Source of the DNA: Actinomycetota bacterium | Lineage (GTDB): Bacteria; Actinomycetota; Actinomycetes; Nanopelagicales; Nanopelagicaceae | DNA: 61,219 nt | Direction: 5' to 3' | Assembly: GCA_009699575.1 (NCBI GenBank) | Contig: WLNY01000009.1 | Coordinates: 1 to 61,219 of the forward strand | In this document: in pieces, positions 37,509 to 47,859 of the stretch | Layout: each line of letters begins with the position of its first letter | Position numbering within the stretch: the first letter of the stretch is position 1 | Made by a program: the position numbers and the translations under genes | The notes under the pieces: generated by a model | Database searches by the model: none | The model's input: only the letters and a program-made list of their open reading frames with translations | What the model was told of the DNA's origin: nothing

Positions 37509-38624
37509 TTAGGCGTGCAGTTGAATTACTGAGTCATCCCACCCTGTAACTTCTTCAGGTTTGCGAGGTGCCTTGCCGATGTAACGAGCAGATGGACGAA
37601 TCAAGCGGCCAGTGCGCTTTTGTTCGAGAATGTGCGCGCTCCAGCCAGCTGTACGTGCTGCAGTAAACATCGATGTGAAAAGTGGACCAGGAACTTGCGC
37701 GAAATCAAGAACGATTGCCGCCCAAAATTCAACGTTTGTTTCAAGTACGCGCTCTGGATGGCGCTCGTGAAGTTCTGCTAACGCAGCTTTCTCCAGTGCG
37801 AGCGCTACTTCATAGCGTGGTGCGCCGAGTTCTTTGGCTGTTCGACGAAGCGTGCGAGCGCGTGGATCTTCTGCGCGATATACACGGTGTCCAAATCCCA
37901 TCAAGCGTTCGCCGCGATCCATAATGCCCTTAACGTATGCGCGTGCATCACCTGACTTTTCAACATCTTCAATCATTCCAAGAACGCGTGACGGAGCACC
38001 ACCGTGCAACGGGCCAGACATTGCACCAATTGCTCCTGAGAGAGCAGCTGCAACATCGGCGCCCGTTGATGCAATGACGCGAGCGGTGAAAGTTGACGCA
38101 TTCATTCCGTGTTCGGCCGCTGACACAAAGTACGCGTCGATTGCGCGAACATGCAATGGATCAGGCTCTCCACGCCAACGAATCATCATGCGTTCTACAA
38201 CTGTATGTGCTTTATCGATTTCAGATTCTGGCACTGGCGCTTGTGAAATTCCACGAGCGGATTGTGCAAGGTATGAAAGAACCATGACAGATGCGCGTGC
38301 AAGATTGCTTCGTGCTTCTTCATCTGAGATATCTAATAGGGGTTTGAATCCCCACGCTGGTGCCAGCATTGCAATGGCAGATTGCACATCTACTCGTACA
38401 TCACCTGAGTGAACCGGTAGAGGAAACTTTTCAGCTGGTGGAAGACCTGGATTGAATTCATCATCGACGAGTAAGCCCCACACATTTCCAAATGAGACGC
38501 GGCCGACAAGGTCATCTATGTCAACGCCGCGATAACGAAGCGCACTGCCTTCTTTGTCTGGTTCTGCGATCTCTGATTCAAAGGCAATGACGCCTTCTAG
38601 ACCGGGCTTAAAATCATCAGACAC
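37509..38624 (-). CDS. Citrate synthase (short, citA/type II)
   Basis: Condenses oxaloacetate and acetyl-CoA. 371 aa, the short actinobacterial type resembling Mtb CitA (Rv0889c). Motifs: GPLHGGAPSRVLGMIED, GFGHRVYRAEDPRARTLR, and the active-site aspartate region LDFAQVPGPLFTSMFTAAR, then GWSAHILEQ. A 2-methylcitrate synthase cannot be ruled out but no prp genes are near. GTG start with GGGAG 7 nt upstream. Divergent from pdxH across a 108-bp region with a stem of CCCCT/AGGGG. Confidence 0.92.
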   Translation of the reverse strand: MSDDFKPGLEGVIAFESEIAEPDKEGSALRYRGVDIDDLVGRVSFGNVWGLLVDDEFNPGLPPAEKFPLPVHSGDVRVDVQSAIAMLAPAWGFKPLLDISDEEARSNLARASVMVLSYLAQSARGISQAPVPESEIDKAHTVVERMMIRWRGEPDPLHVRAIDAYFVSAAEHGMNASTFTARVIASTGADVAAALSGAIGAMSGPLHGGAPSRVLGMIEDVEKSGDARAYVKGIMDRGERLMGFGHRVYRAEDPRARTLRRTAKELGAPRYEVALALEKAALAELHERHPERVLETNVEFWAAIVLDFAQVPGPLFTSMFTAARTAGWSAHILEQKRTGRLIRPSARYIGKAPRKPEEVTGWDDSVIQLHA

Positions 38625-38732
38625 TTGGATACTCCCTCGATTAGGTGTCCATATTCTGCCCCTACTTAGGGGGTCCTGACGACCATGTATATTCAGATAG
38701 CCCTCATATTGAAAGTGACGTTAGATACACCT
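38625..38732. promoter_or_regulatory. Divergent citrate synthase/pdxH control region
   Basis: 108 bp. Contains a perfect dyad CCCCT-actt-AGGGG at 38659-38672, the citrate synthase ribosome-binding site, and a -10-like TAGATA (38722-38727) five bases before the pdxH ATG with no Shine-Dalgarno, suggesting a leaderless pdxH. The dyad could bind a regulator of either gene. Confidence 0.4.
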
Positions 38733-39407
38733 ATGGAGAATTCAGGCAAGACCGCAACTACCCGCGAAGAAATTGCTGCGATGCGCCGCTCCTATGGTGA
38801 AATCGGTCTGGAGACATTATCGACAGATCCCATCGAAGCGTTCACCGAATGGCTCCACGAAGCCGCCGCCAATCCCATCATCGTCGAAGCTAATGCAATG
38901 GTCCTATCGACCCTGGGTGTTGGCGAGAAAATTTCAAGTCGAACAGTTTTGCTTAAAGACATTTCTGACGGAGGTTTTACATTCTTCACCAATTACTCTT
39001 CTCGCAAAGCACATGCAATTGAGTTAAATTCGCAAGTAACGTTACTTTTCCCTTGGTATGCGATGGAGCGACAAGTAATTATAAGTGGCGACGCACAAAA
39101 AGTAGATCAAAAGGAATCCGAAGAGTATTTTGCATCACGCCCATGGTCATCTCAGATTGGGGCATGGGCTAGCACTCAATCACAAGTTTTATCTTCGCGA
39201 GAAGAACTTCAGATGCGATATGAAGGTGCTGCGAAAAAATGGCCAGAGGGAACAACAGTTCCTTGTCCCCCACATTGGGGTGGATATCGCGTAGTACCCA
39301 TCAGTATTGAATTTTGGCAGGGACGATATTCGCGACTCCATGATCGATTGCGTTTTGAAAGAGCCGACAGCTCTGCGGATTGGGAAATGACACGCTACTA
39401 CCCTTAA
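38733..39407 (+). CDS. pdxH: Pyridoxamine/pyridoxine 5'-phosphate oxidase
   Basis: FMN-dependent enzyme making pyridoxal 5'-phosphate. 224 aa from the chosen ATG. Motifs: MRRSYGEIGLETLSTDPIEAF, AMVLSTLG, SSRTVLLKDISDGGFTFFTNYSSRKAHAIE (split, FMN/PLP site), and the C-terminal RLHDRLRFER plus RYYP. The frame is open 16 codons further upstream but that extension is not family-like. PLP is the cofactor of SerC, encoded 10 bp downstream, and of the decarboxylase at 46.5 kb. Confidence 0.93.
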   Translation: MENSGKTATTREEIAAMRRSYGEIGLETLSTDPIEAFTEWLHEAAANPIIVEANAMVLSTLGVGEKISSRTVLLKDISDGGFTFFTNYSSRKAHAIELNSQVTLLFPWYAMERQVIISGDAQKVDQKESEEYFASRPWSSQIGAWASTQSQVLSSREELQMRYEGAAKKWPEGTTVPCPPHWGGYRVVPISIEFWQGRYSRLHDRLRFERADSSADWEMTRYYP

Positions 39408-39417
39408 ACTAAGGGTC

Positions 39418-40530
39418 ATGAGCATTGTTATTCCAAGTAATTTAAAGCCAATTGACGGACGATTCGGATGTGGTCCATCAAAGATTCGCACTGAAGCACT
39501 TGAAGCGCTCTATAAAAGTGGCACATCAATTCTTGGAACATCACATCGTCAGAAGCCTGTTAAAAATGTTGTGCATCGCGTACGTGAAGGTTTGAACTCA
39601 CTGTTTTCACTTCCAGAAGGTTACGAAGTCATTCTGGGTAATGGCGGAACGACAGCATTTTGGGACATCGCAACTTTCGGATTGATTGAAGAGAAATCCC
39701 AGCACCTTGTTTTCGGTGAATTTTCATCTAAATTCGCATCTGCTGCAAAAAGTGCGCCATTCCTAGCAGATCCAACAGTTATTAAATCCGAGACCGGCTC
39801 CCATCCATTGGCTGTTGCAGAAGCCGGTATCGATTCGTACGCATTGACTCACAATGAAACAAGTACTGGCGTAGCAATGCCTATTCTTCGCCCAGCAGGT
39901 ACTGAAGGCGCCCTCGTGCTTGTTGATGCGACAAGCGCTGCAGGTGGCCTCATGGTTGATGCCAAAGAATTTGATGCTTACTACTTTGCGCCCCAAAAAT
40001 CTTTCTCATCAGATGGCGGCCTTTGGATTGCACTGATGAGTCCTGCAGCTATTGCTCGAGCTGAGAAAATTAAGGAATCCGCACGTTGGACTCCAGCATT
40101 TCTAGATCTCAACATTGCAATTGAAAATTCTCGGCTAGATCAGACATATAACACTCCAGCTGTTGCAACATTTGCTTTGCTTGCCGATCAAATTGAATGG
40201 ATGAATTCAAATGGAGGCCTCTCATTCTCAACTGGGCGAAGTGCTACTTCTTCGGCAAAAATTTATGCTTGGGCCGAGAAAACTTCTTACGCCACTCCTT
40301 ATGTCACTGACCCAGCAATGCGCTCGAAGGTTGTCGCCACAATAAATTTTGATGACTCTATTGATGCCCTCAAGATTGCTGCAGTCCTTCGTGAAAATGG
40401 AATTGTAGATACCGAGCCATATCGCAAATTAGGTAAGAACCAGCTACGTATCGGAATCTTCCCATCGGTAGAACCAAGTGATGTTGATGCGCTGCTTGCA
40501 TGTATTGAATATGTAGTCGCTGCTCTCTGA
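39418..40530 (+). CDS. serC: Phosphoserine aminotransferase
   Basis: PLP enzyme making 3-phosphoserine from 3-phosphohydroxypyruvate. 370 aa, actinobacterial type: RFGCGPSKIRTEAL near the start, LGNGGTTAFWD, VDATSAAGGL, the PLP lysine in YYFAPQKSFSSDGG and C-terminal NQLRIGIFP. A TAAACT hexamer, whose TAA is the pdxH stop, lies seven bases before the ATG. In Mtb serC (Rv0884c) is next to Rv0883c/Rv0882 homologues, which appear further right here. Confidence 0.95.
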   Translation: MSIVIPSNLKPIDGRFGCGPSKIRTEALEALYKSGTSILGTSHRQKPVKNVVHRVREGLNSLFSLPEGYEVILGNGGTTAFWDIATFGLIEEKSQHLVFGEFSSKFASAAKSAPFLADPTVIKSETGSHPLAVAEAGIDSYALTHNETSTGVAMPILRPAGTEGALVLVDATSAAGGLMVDAKEFDAYYFAPQKSFSSDGGLWIALMSPAAIARAEKIKESARWTPAFLDLNIAIENSRLDQTYNTPAVATFALLADQIEWMNSNGGLSFSTGRSATSSAKIYAWAEKTSYATPYVTDPAMRSKVVATINFDDSIDALKIAAVLRENGIVDTEPYRKLGKNQLRIGIFPSVEPSDVDALLACIEYVVAAL

Positions 40531-41708
40531 TGACTTTAACATTTAAGCGAGACACCGTCTTTTGGACAATCTCAATGCAAGTTGCAATTGTTAATTTCTA
40601 TTTAGGTGGATTTGGTCCAGGCCAACCATTATTGCGTGCAGATCAGGGCACCTCTCTCACCGTAGCGGGATTACACGGCACCGCAATGGGTATCGCCTCC
40701 ATTATTGCCGGCTTTGTTAATGCTCGACTTGTACATATTTTTGGGCGTAAGAAACTTACGTGGCTGGGTTTAATACTTTTCTGTGTTGGAGTGTTCATTT
40801 TTGTCATCTCGCCCCCAGTACAACTCACACTCTTCGCAACTCTACTTTCAGGACTTGGTATTTCAACAGTCGTCAATAATATGGTGACTCGATTAAGTAA
40901 TCACTTAGGACCCAAAGCGCCTCATGCAATTGCTCAAGCATCTGGAATTGCTTCTGCTGGATACATTCTGGGAACGATTTTGATTGGCACCCTTGCGGGC
41001 ACCTCGATCAGTTGGAGACTCGGACTGCTCTTAGTAATTCCTGTTGCAATTGGATTGGCAATTGCTGTTCGTGGCAATCTTTTAGAAGAGGCACACGTGC
41101 AAGATGCCAGTGGTCCCCAAAGCGGAAAACTTTCACGTGCCTATTGGATTGCATGGGCAGGATTCTTTGCTTGCATCTGCACTGAGTTTGGCACAACATT
41201 TTGGGCCGCAGCACTTCTTCGAGATCGAGTTGGATCAACAGCGGCAATTGCAACCCTTGCAATCGTTGCATTTGGAATTGGTATGGGACTTGGCCGCTGG
41301 TTTGGCGGGCTCGCACTTCAACGATTGCATTTGGATATCCAAGCAATAACTTTGATGACTATCCAATTTGCTGGCTTCATAATTTTTTGGTTTTCGCACA
41401 ACATGTTGCTCTCGCTCTTTGCGCTCTTTGCCATGGGTCTAGGCGTCTCCATGCAATTCGCGCTGGTTTCAATCAGACTCATCGCTTTAAGTGATGGACG
41501 GCCAGACCTTGCTATGGGGCGTTCTTCGCTTGCTGCTGGCCTGGCCATTGCCCTAGCGCCATTTATTTTAGGACTTCTTGGCGACAACTTTGGAATATCT
41601 CGAGCCTATGTAATGGTTCCAATACTTATTGTTTTCGCAGTTGCAAGCATTGTTTTTGTTCCAACTGAGCGCGCTCAGAGTCGAGGTGCTCGTGAATTAC
41701 AGAACTAG
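40530..41708 (+). CDS. Major facilitator superfamily transporter
   Basis: Twelve-helix MFS protein of 392 aa, no recognised substrate. N-terminal helix 1 VFWTISMQVAIVNFYLGGFG, MFS loop 2-3 motif HIFGRKKLTW, and a second half starting around residue 205 after a short cytosolic loop. Overlaps the serC stop by one base (TGATG), so co-translated with serC. Confidence 0.85.
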   Translation: MTLTFKRDTVFWTISMQVAIVNFYLGGFGPGQPLLRADQGTSLTVAGLHGTAMGIASIIAGFVNARLVHIFGRKKLTWLGLILFCVGVFIFVISPPVQLTLFATLLSGLGISTVVNNMVTRLSNHLGPKAPHAIAQASGIASAGYILGTILIGTLAGTSISWRLGLLLVIPVAIGLAIAVRGNLLEEAHVQDASGPQSGKLSRAYWIAWAGFFACICTEFGTTFWAAALLRDRVGSTAAIATLAIVAFGIGMGLGRWFGGLALQRLHLDIQAITLMTIQFAGFIIFWFSHNMLLSLFALFAMGLGVSMQFALVSIRLIALSDGRPDLAMGRSSLAAGLAIALAPFILGLLGDNFGISRAYVMVPILIVFAVASIVFVPTERAQSRGARELQN

Positions 41709-41736
41709 GCGAATAGTCACCCTGGTCGCCTTAGTT
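41703..41736. terminator. Possible bidirectional hairpin between two convergent MFS genes
   Basis: AACTAGGCGA pairs with TCGCC-t-TAGTT (10 bp with one bulged T, 13-nt loop) and covers both stop codons. No T tract follows, so termination is only a possibility. Confidence 0.3.
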
Positions 41737-43008
41737 GGCCTCGTTCTGATTATCATCGTCAGCGGCCTTTAAAACTGATTCAACGCTAATATCTTTTGGA
41801 ACTCCCGCACGGCCTCTAAAAACTAATCCAATTGTCACTGCTGCTGCAAGGGAAATGAAACCGCAACCCGCAATAGTCCATCGAACACCGAAGAGCTCTG
41901 AAAAAATACCAATCAGTGGTGACCCAAAAGGCGTCCCTCCCATAAAAATCAACATGTAAATTCCCATAACTCGACCACGGATGGCAGGGTCTGAATTAAC
42001 TTGCACAAGTGAGTTTGCAGTAATCAAAGTAGCCAGCGCCGCTAATCCACATACTGGAAGCCAGATTGCATACCAAAGATAGCTTGGCATAAGAGAAAGG
42101 ATTATGACGCAGATCGAAAATACAACACTGCCCCGAACGACAAAGTAGGTACTTCGAAATCGCTCCAATCGAGCGGAAATGAGGGCTCCCGAGAGAGATC
42201 CGATTGCTATAAATGTGCCAAGTAACCCGTACGACGCAGGACCTTTACCAAATATTTTTGTAGCAGCGAGAGCATTAAAGATTTGAAAATTGAGTCCGAA
42301 TGTTCCCATAAAGAAAACTATCAAGATGGCAACATAGAGATCTGGTCGCGCTTTCACGTACTGAAGTCCTTCGCGCACACTGGTCATGCTGGTGCTCTGT
42401 ACTTTCAAAAAAAACTTATCCTCACGAAGGTTAAGTAACGCAACAATGACACATGCGTATGAGAAAGCATTGACCAAAAATGATGGCCCTGTGCCAAATG
42501 CCGCAATGAGCCAGCCAGAAATTGCGGGCCCGATCAGGCGCCCGGCATTAAAGTTTGCAGAATTTAAGCTCACCGCATTGGCAACATCGCTTTCGCCAAC
42601 TATTTCAGCAGTAAAAGATTGGCGAACGGGACCATCGATCGCGCTAGAGATTCCTAATGCAAGTGCAAGCAGACAGACGTGTGCAATATTTGCGATATGT
42701 GTGATTTCCAATATTCCCAAAATGAGGGCTGCAGCTCCGCCACCAACGTTTGTCCAAATGAGAACTGTTCTTTTATTAAAGCGATCAGCTAAAGCCCCAC
42801 CATGAAGGCTGAAAAAGAGAAAGGGTGCAAATTGCAAAGCAGTAACTATTCCCAAATAGGTGCCGCTATGCGTCAGTTCGAGAACTAGCCAATCTTGAGC
42901 AATGCGCTGCGCCCAAGTGCCGATGTTTGAAACCGCGTTTGCTGCGAAAAGAATTTGATAGTTTCGATGGCGAAATGAGCGCCAGTTTCCACTCTCATTT
43001 ATTTTCAT
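41731..43008 (-). CDS. MFS transporter (MFS_3/EntS-like)
   Basis: Twelve-helix major facilitator of 425 aa. Start NWRSFRHRNYQILFAANAVSNIG is typical of the MFS_3 (EntS-like exporter) group; ALADRFNKRTVLIWTN is the loop 2-3 motif. Substrate unknown, exporter likely. A perfect TATGAT lies six bases before the ATG (TATGAT-TAGTTA-ATG) with no Shine-Dalgarno. Divergent from the DUF2530 gene. Confidence 0.88.
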   Translation of the reverse strand: MKINESGNWRSFRHRNYQILFAANAVSNIGTWAQRIAQDWLVLELTHSGTYLGIVTALQFAPFLFFSLHGGALADRFNKRTVLIWTNVGGGAAALILGILEITHIANIAHVCLLALALGISSAIDGPVRQSFTAEIVGESDVANAVSLNSANFNAGRLIGPAISGWLIAAFGTGPSFLVNAFSYACVIVALLNLREDKFFLKVQSTSMTSVREGLQYVKARPDLYVAILIVFFMGTFGLNFQIFNALAATKIFGKGPASYGLLGTFIAIGSLSGALISARLERFRSTYFVVRGSVVFSICVIILSLMPSYLWYAIWLPVCGLAALATLITANSLVQVNSDPAIRGRVMGIYMLIFMGGTPFGSPLIGIFSELFGVRWTIAGCGFISLAAAVTIGLVFRGRAGVPKDISVESVLKAADDDNQNEAN

Positions 43009-43037
43009 TAACTAATCATAAGGAGTAATATCAACTT
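43009..43037. promoter_or_regulatory. Face-to-back leaderless promoters, MFS/DUF2530
   Basis: Both genes show the window's leaderless geometry in a 29-bp gap: minus strand TATGAT-TAGTTA-ATG (hexamer 43015-43020) and plus strand TAATAT-CAACTT-ATG (hexamer 43026-43031). AAGGAG at 43020-43025 is 12 nt from the plus-strand ATG, too far for a normal Shine-Dalgarno. Confidence 0.5.
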
Positions 43038-43226
43038 ATGGGCAAAGAACTTCGAAAAGTAATCCTTGCAATTACTGTTGGAACAATTTCTTGGTTTGTT
43101 GCGGGCGTTATTGCCCTTGCCGTTGGAGCACAGGCAAAAGTAATTTGGACGTGCGTTATAGGTGCAGCACTTGGAATTGTGGGAACTGTCTACACAATCC
43201 GCCGAGCACGTAAAACTGGAATTTAA
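43038..43226 (+). CDS. DUF2530 family small membrane protein
   Basis: 62-aa protein with two predicted helices (about 8-28 and 34-52) separated by AQAK and ending in the basic RRARKTGI, so cytosolic ends are likely. It matches the actinobacterial DUF2530 pattern (like Mtb Rv0882) and lies near DUF3027 as there. Function unknown. Confidence 0.78.
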   Translation: MGKELRKVILAITVGTISWFVAGVIALAVGAQAKVIWTCVIGAALGIVGTVYTIRRARKTGI

Positions 43227-43235
43227 ATTTCGAAC

Positions 43236-43619
43236 TTAAGCTTCTAGTTGGCCAGCAATTCCACGTAATACTTTACCAAGACGTTCTGCTTCAACTGGTG
43301 AAGGGTGGCGACCATGACGCAGGCTGTTTCCAACTTTATCTAAAATCTTAATTGTGTCTTCGATCATTGCAGCCAAATCATCGCTATTGATTCGATTATT
43401 TGCAGCAAGAGATGGTGGTGCGTCAATGATTTTTACAGAAAGTGCCTGAGGCCCACGACGACCATCAGCAACACTGAAGTCGAGTTTGGTTCCTGGCTTG
43501 ATTGTTGACACACCTTCCGGCAATGAAGTTGCGGCAAGATATACATCTTCACCTTCATCAGATGCGATGAAACCAAAACCCTTTTCGAGGCTAAACCATT
43601 TAACGCGGCCTGTAGGCAT
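43236..43619 (-). CDS. Long cold-shock-domain protein (CspB-like)
   Basis: Nucleic-acid-binding protein of 127 aa: cold-shock domain at 1-68 (GRVKWFSLEKGFGFIASDEGEDVYLAATSLPEG split; RNP1 KGFGFI intact, RNP2 DVYLAA altered from the usual DVFVHF) plus an actinobacterial C-terminal helical extension (about 75-127). Likely an RNA chaperone. Lies downstream of DUF3027 on the same strand. Confidence 0.9.
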   Translation of the reverse strand: MPTGRVKWFSLEKGFGFIASDEGEDVYLAATSLPEGVSTIKPGTKLDFSVADGRRGPQALSVKIIDAPPSLAANNRINSDDLAAMIEDTIKILDKVGNSLRHGRHPSPVEAERLGKVLRGIAGQLEA

Positions 43620-43685
43620 GGTGGGAACTCCTTGTTTACTGCGGTACTCGTGTAAGCCGCGGATGCGGAACAGAGGTCTACTTTA

Positions 43686-44366
43686 TCAGAGGGTCGCTTC
43701 CGAGTGCGCGCCGCATCCGTGGTCAACTGAGACTACGCGCGCATCTTCAGGTGATATTGCGTTGGCACATACGCCAAATGCGCTGCGCATCGAGCCTGCG
43801 ATAGGTAGGAAGAACGCGCATGAGGAACATGGTTTTGGTGCCATTTGTGCAATTGGTGCCTGTGGCCCACGATCACTTTCATACCAACGCTTGCTTGCTT
43901 GATCGCGACCCTCAATGGACATCACGCGCGCACGGCCAAGCCCTAATTCAAATACTTGCATTGCATCGAGATCTTCATCGGAAATAAGCGAAGCAACGCC
44001 TGGAACAAGTCGCGTGTCATCGAGTGAACTGGGAACAATATCTCCCACACCGACATCACCCGGTTGGATGCGATCGCGATAGGGAACCCACTCTGGTGCA
44101 AGGAGTGCATCAGGGCCAGGAAGAACTACAACATCGCAAATCGTTGGTTCGGAATCTTCGTCAACTTTTGCAATCGTGACAACCCAACGCCACCCTTTAT
44201 AACCAGCAAGGTTGGCTTCGAATAAATATGTTGCAATGCGATTCTCTTCATCAAACTCAACGGAAATATCTTTGCCAAGAAGTGCAGGGTCGCCAGCATC
44301 TGCTAGAGCAGCGCTACGTGCTAACTCAAGAGCATCAAAGCTCTCGGATTTCTTCTTCTTTGTCAT
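43686..44366 (-). CDS. DUF3027 family protein
   Basis: 226-aa actinobacterial protein (Rv0883c-like). Seen: basic N-terminus TKKKKSESFD, then a conserved core with YLFEANLAGYKGWRWVVTIA and DVVVLPGPDALLAPEWVPYRDRIQPGDVGVGD (split), and a C-terminal Cys set (MAPKPCSSCAFF, FGVCANAISPEDARVVSVDHGCGAHSE) that could bind zinc, as one CxxC plus two later cysteines. No TATA-like domain recognised; function unknown. TATCCT lies six bases before the ATG. Confidence 0.82.
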   Translation of the reverse strand: MTKKKKSESFDALELARSAALADAGDPALLGKDISVEFDEENRIATYLFEANLAGYKGWRWVVTIAKVDEDSEPTICDVVVLPGPDALLAPEWVPYRDRIQPGDVGVGDIVPSSLDDTRLVPGVASLISDEDLDAMQVFELGLGRARVMSIEGRDQASKRWYESDRGPQAPIAQMAPKPCSSCAFFLPIAGSMRSAFGVCANAISPEDARVVSVDHGCGAHSEATL

Positions 44367-44378
44367 GCATACAGGATA
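44364..44378 (-). promoter_or_regulatory. Putative leaderless -10 of DUF3027 (TATCCT-N6-ATG)
   Basis: Minus strand reads TATCCT-GTATGC-ATG, directly downstream of the groEL hairpin. No Shine-Dalgarno is present. Confidence 0.45.
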
Positions 44379-44383
44379 AAGCA

Positions 44384-44418
44384 GAACGCCACCCTCGAGG
44401 TAATCGAGGGTGGCGTTC
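44384..44418 (-). terminator. groEL terminator hairpin
   Basis: GAACGCCACCCTCGA and its exact reverse complement flank a 5-nt loop (ggtaa), a perfect 15-bp stem. On the minus strand only a weak TGCTTTATC follows, so it may end groEL transcripts or stabilise their 3' ends. It sits just before the promoter of DUF3027. Confidence 0.65.
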
Positions 44419-44437
44419 GTAACGCTTTACGCGTGAA

Positions 44438-46136
<1,699 letters not shown>

Positions 46137-46193
46137 CGCCAAATCTACGGGAGTCATTCCCCGAGCGCAAAACGAGTTTTTGAGTGCTTGGAT

Positions 46194-46472
46194 TTAGCGG
46201 GCAGAGCGCGCTGACATACGAGCCTCACGCAGGCGGCGAAGGCGCTTGACCAGCATGGGAGAGGCTACAAGGGCGTCTTCACGGTCAATGAGGTCATTAA
46301 GAAGTTGGTAATAACGTGGCGCCGAAAGATCGAAAAGCTCTTTGATTGCGCTCTCTTTGGCTCCTGCATAGCGCCACCAATTGCGTTCGAAATCCAGGAT
46401 GCGCATTTCAAGGTCGCTCAACCCATTACTCGATTGAGTAGCGGACATATTCGCGTTCTCCAGTGCAGACAT
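46194..46472 (-). CDS. DUF3263 family protein
   Basis: 92-aa protein from the chosen ATG. Core about 18-75 is the DUF3263 helical domain: LSDLEMRILDFERNWWRYAG then KELFDLSAPRYYQLLNDLID, suggesting a helix-turn-helix with a conserved double Trp; C-terminus is Arg-rich (RLRRLREARMSARSAR). Probably nucleic-acid binding; unknown role. Start at 46472 has TAGGAT seven bases upstream; ATG at 46448 (GGAG 9 nt upstream) and a TTG at 46493 are alternatives. Confidence 0.8.
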   Translation of the reverse strand: MSALENANMSATQSSNGLSDLEMRILDFERNWWRYAGAKESAIKELFDLSAPRYYQLLNDLIDREDALVASPMLVKRLRRLREARMSARSAR

Positions 46473-46512
46473 ATCTGAAATCCTATGACCCAAAATGCAA
46501 AAAGTGTGGGAT

Positions 46513-47859
46513 TTACAGAGTGGCCAATATCGCTTGGATATCTGACATTTGGGTCCATGGATTCACAATGGCGAACCGCAAAATTGGTTGACCTTGATCA
46601 GATGACGGGGGAATAAAACCAATCTGATCGGCCAACAATTTCTCGCTCCATTGATGATAATCCGAAGCGCTCCAGCCCGGACGAGTGAATGCGACTATAG
46701 AAAGCTCTGGCTCGCGCAGCAATTCAAGTCGAGGGTGTTGGCGTATTAATTCGGCAGCATCTTTTGCAACTTGTAAACTCTTTTCCATTGCTTCTGAATA
46801 TGCATCTGTGCCATGCGCAGCTAATGAAAACCAAAATGGTAATCCTCGAACTCTGCGGGTGAGGTGAATTGCATAATCCGAAGGACTCCACGAATCATCA
46901 TGGAGCGTTTCTAAATATGATGCGTGTTGCGTATGAACTTCCTTGGCTAAATGTGGCTCTCTGTAGACGAGAGCACAGGCATCAAAGGGAGCAAAGAGCC
47001 ACTTGTGTGGATCAACGATAAATGAATCTGCTTTTTCTACTCCATTGAATTTCGATCGGATAGATGGTGCGCATAGAGCCGCTAGCCCATAGGCACCATC
47101 AACGTGAAACCACACGCCACGTTCTTGAGCAGCTGCGGCTATTCCTGCGAGGTCATCAATAATTCCTAAGTTGGTAGTGCCTGCGGTACCCACCACCGCA
47201 AATACTCGAAGATCATCTAATGAATGGATTTCATCAATTTTAGTTGCAACTGAACTCCCAAGCATTGTGCGCTCCGAGTTCGTTTCAATTTTTATTATTT
47301 CGACATCCATCACCTGGGCTGCCGATGCAATTGATGAGTGTGCCTCTGCGCTACACATCACCGCCCAACGATGAACACCTGGGTTCGTCTTGCGAGCTTG
47401 CGCGCGTGCCACGACAAGCGCTGAAAGATTGCCGATTGTTCCACCCTGAACAAAAACTCCCCCGGCACTTTGCGGAAGTCCTGCCAAATCTGAAAGCCAT
47501 CGAAGCGCTTGGTTCTCTGCAAATACAGCGCCCGCACCTTCTTGCCATGAACCGCCATAGAGCGCACTCGCACCGACAACTAAGTCGAAAAGATTTGAGA
47601 GTTCACTCGGGGCCGAAGGAATGAATGCAAGGTTTCGCGGATGATCAGTTGAGATACACGCTTTTGCTAACACCTCTGTGAACACTTGAAGGGCTTCATG
47701 TCCACCAAGTCCTTGAGCGGTGATGGTATTTCCAACTTCATTAAATAAATCTTCAGCAGTGCGAGGGCCATCTAACGGCGGATCAGATTTAAGCCGATTT
47801 AAACTGTATTCCAAAATTTCAGCAGCAACTGCTTCAATTTCTGGAGTGAACTTATGCAT
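46513..47859 (-). CDS. PLP-dependent group II amino acid decarboxylase
   Basis: 448-aa aromatic-L-amino-acid/glutamate-decarboxylase-fold enzyme. GGVFVQGGTIGNLSALVVAR, HVDGAYGL and the PLP lysine in DPHKWLFAPFDACAL are clear. The substrate is unclear; the family spans aromatic, aspartate and glutamate decarboxylases. Its start overlaps the stop of the upstream DUF2867 gene by 8 bp, so the two form an operon. Confidence 0.88.
   Translation of the reverse strand: MHKFTPEIEAVAAEILEYSLNRLKSDPPLDGPRTAEDLFNEVGNTITAQGLGGHEALQVFTEVLAKACISTDHPRNLAFIPSAPSELSNLFDLVVGASALYGGSWQEGAGAVFAENQALRWLSDLAGLPQSAGGVFVQGGTIGNLSALVVARAQARKTNPGVHRWAVMCSAEAHSSIASAAQVMDVEIIKIETNSERTMLGSSVATKIDEIHSLDDLRVFAVVGTAGTTNLGIIDDLAGIAAAAQERGVWFHVDGAYGLAALCAPSIRSKFNGVEKADSFIVDPHKWLFAPFDACALVYREPHLAKEVHTQHASYLETLHDDSWSPSDYAIHLTRRVRGLPFWFSLAAHGTDAYSEAMEKSLQVAKDAAELIRQHPRLELLREPELSIVAFTRPGWSASDYHQWSEKLLADQIGFIPPSSDQGQPILRFAIVNPWTQMSDIQAILATL

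Noticed and set aside
37509-38624. 2-methylcitrate synthase instead of citrate synthase
   Set aside because: No prpB/prpD nearby and the sequence resembles the short citA type; kept as citrate synthase but substrate preference is not provable from sequence.
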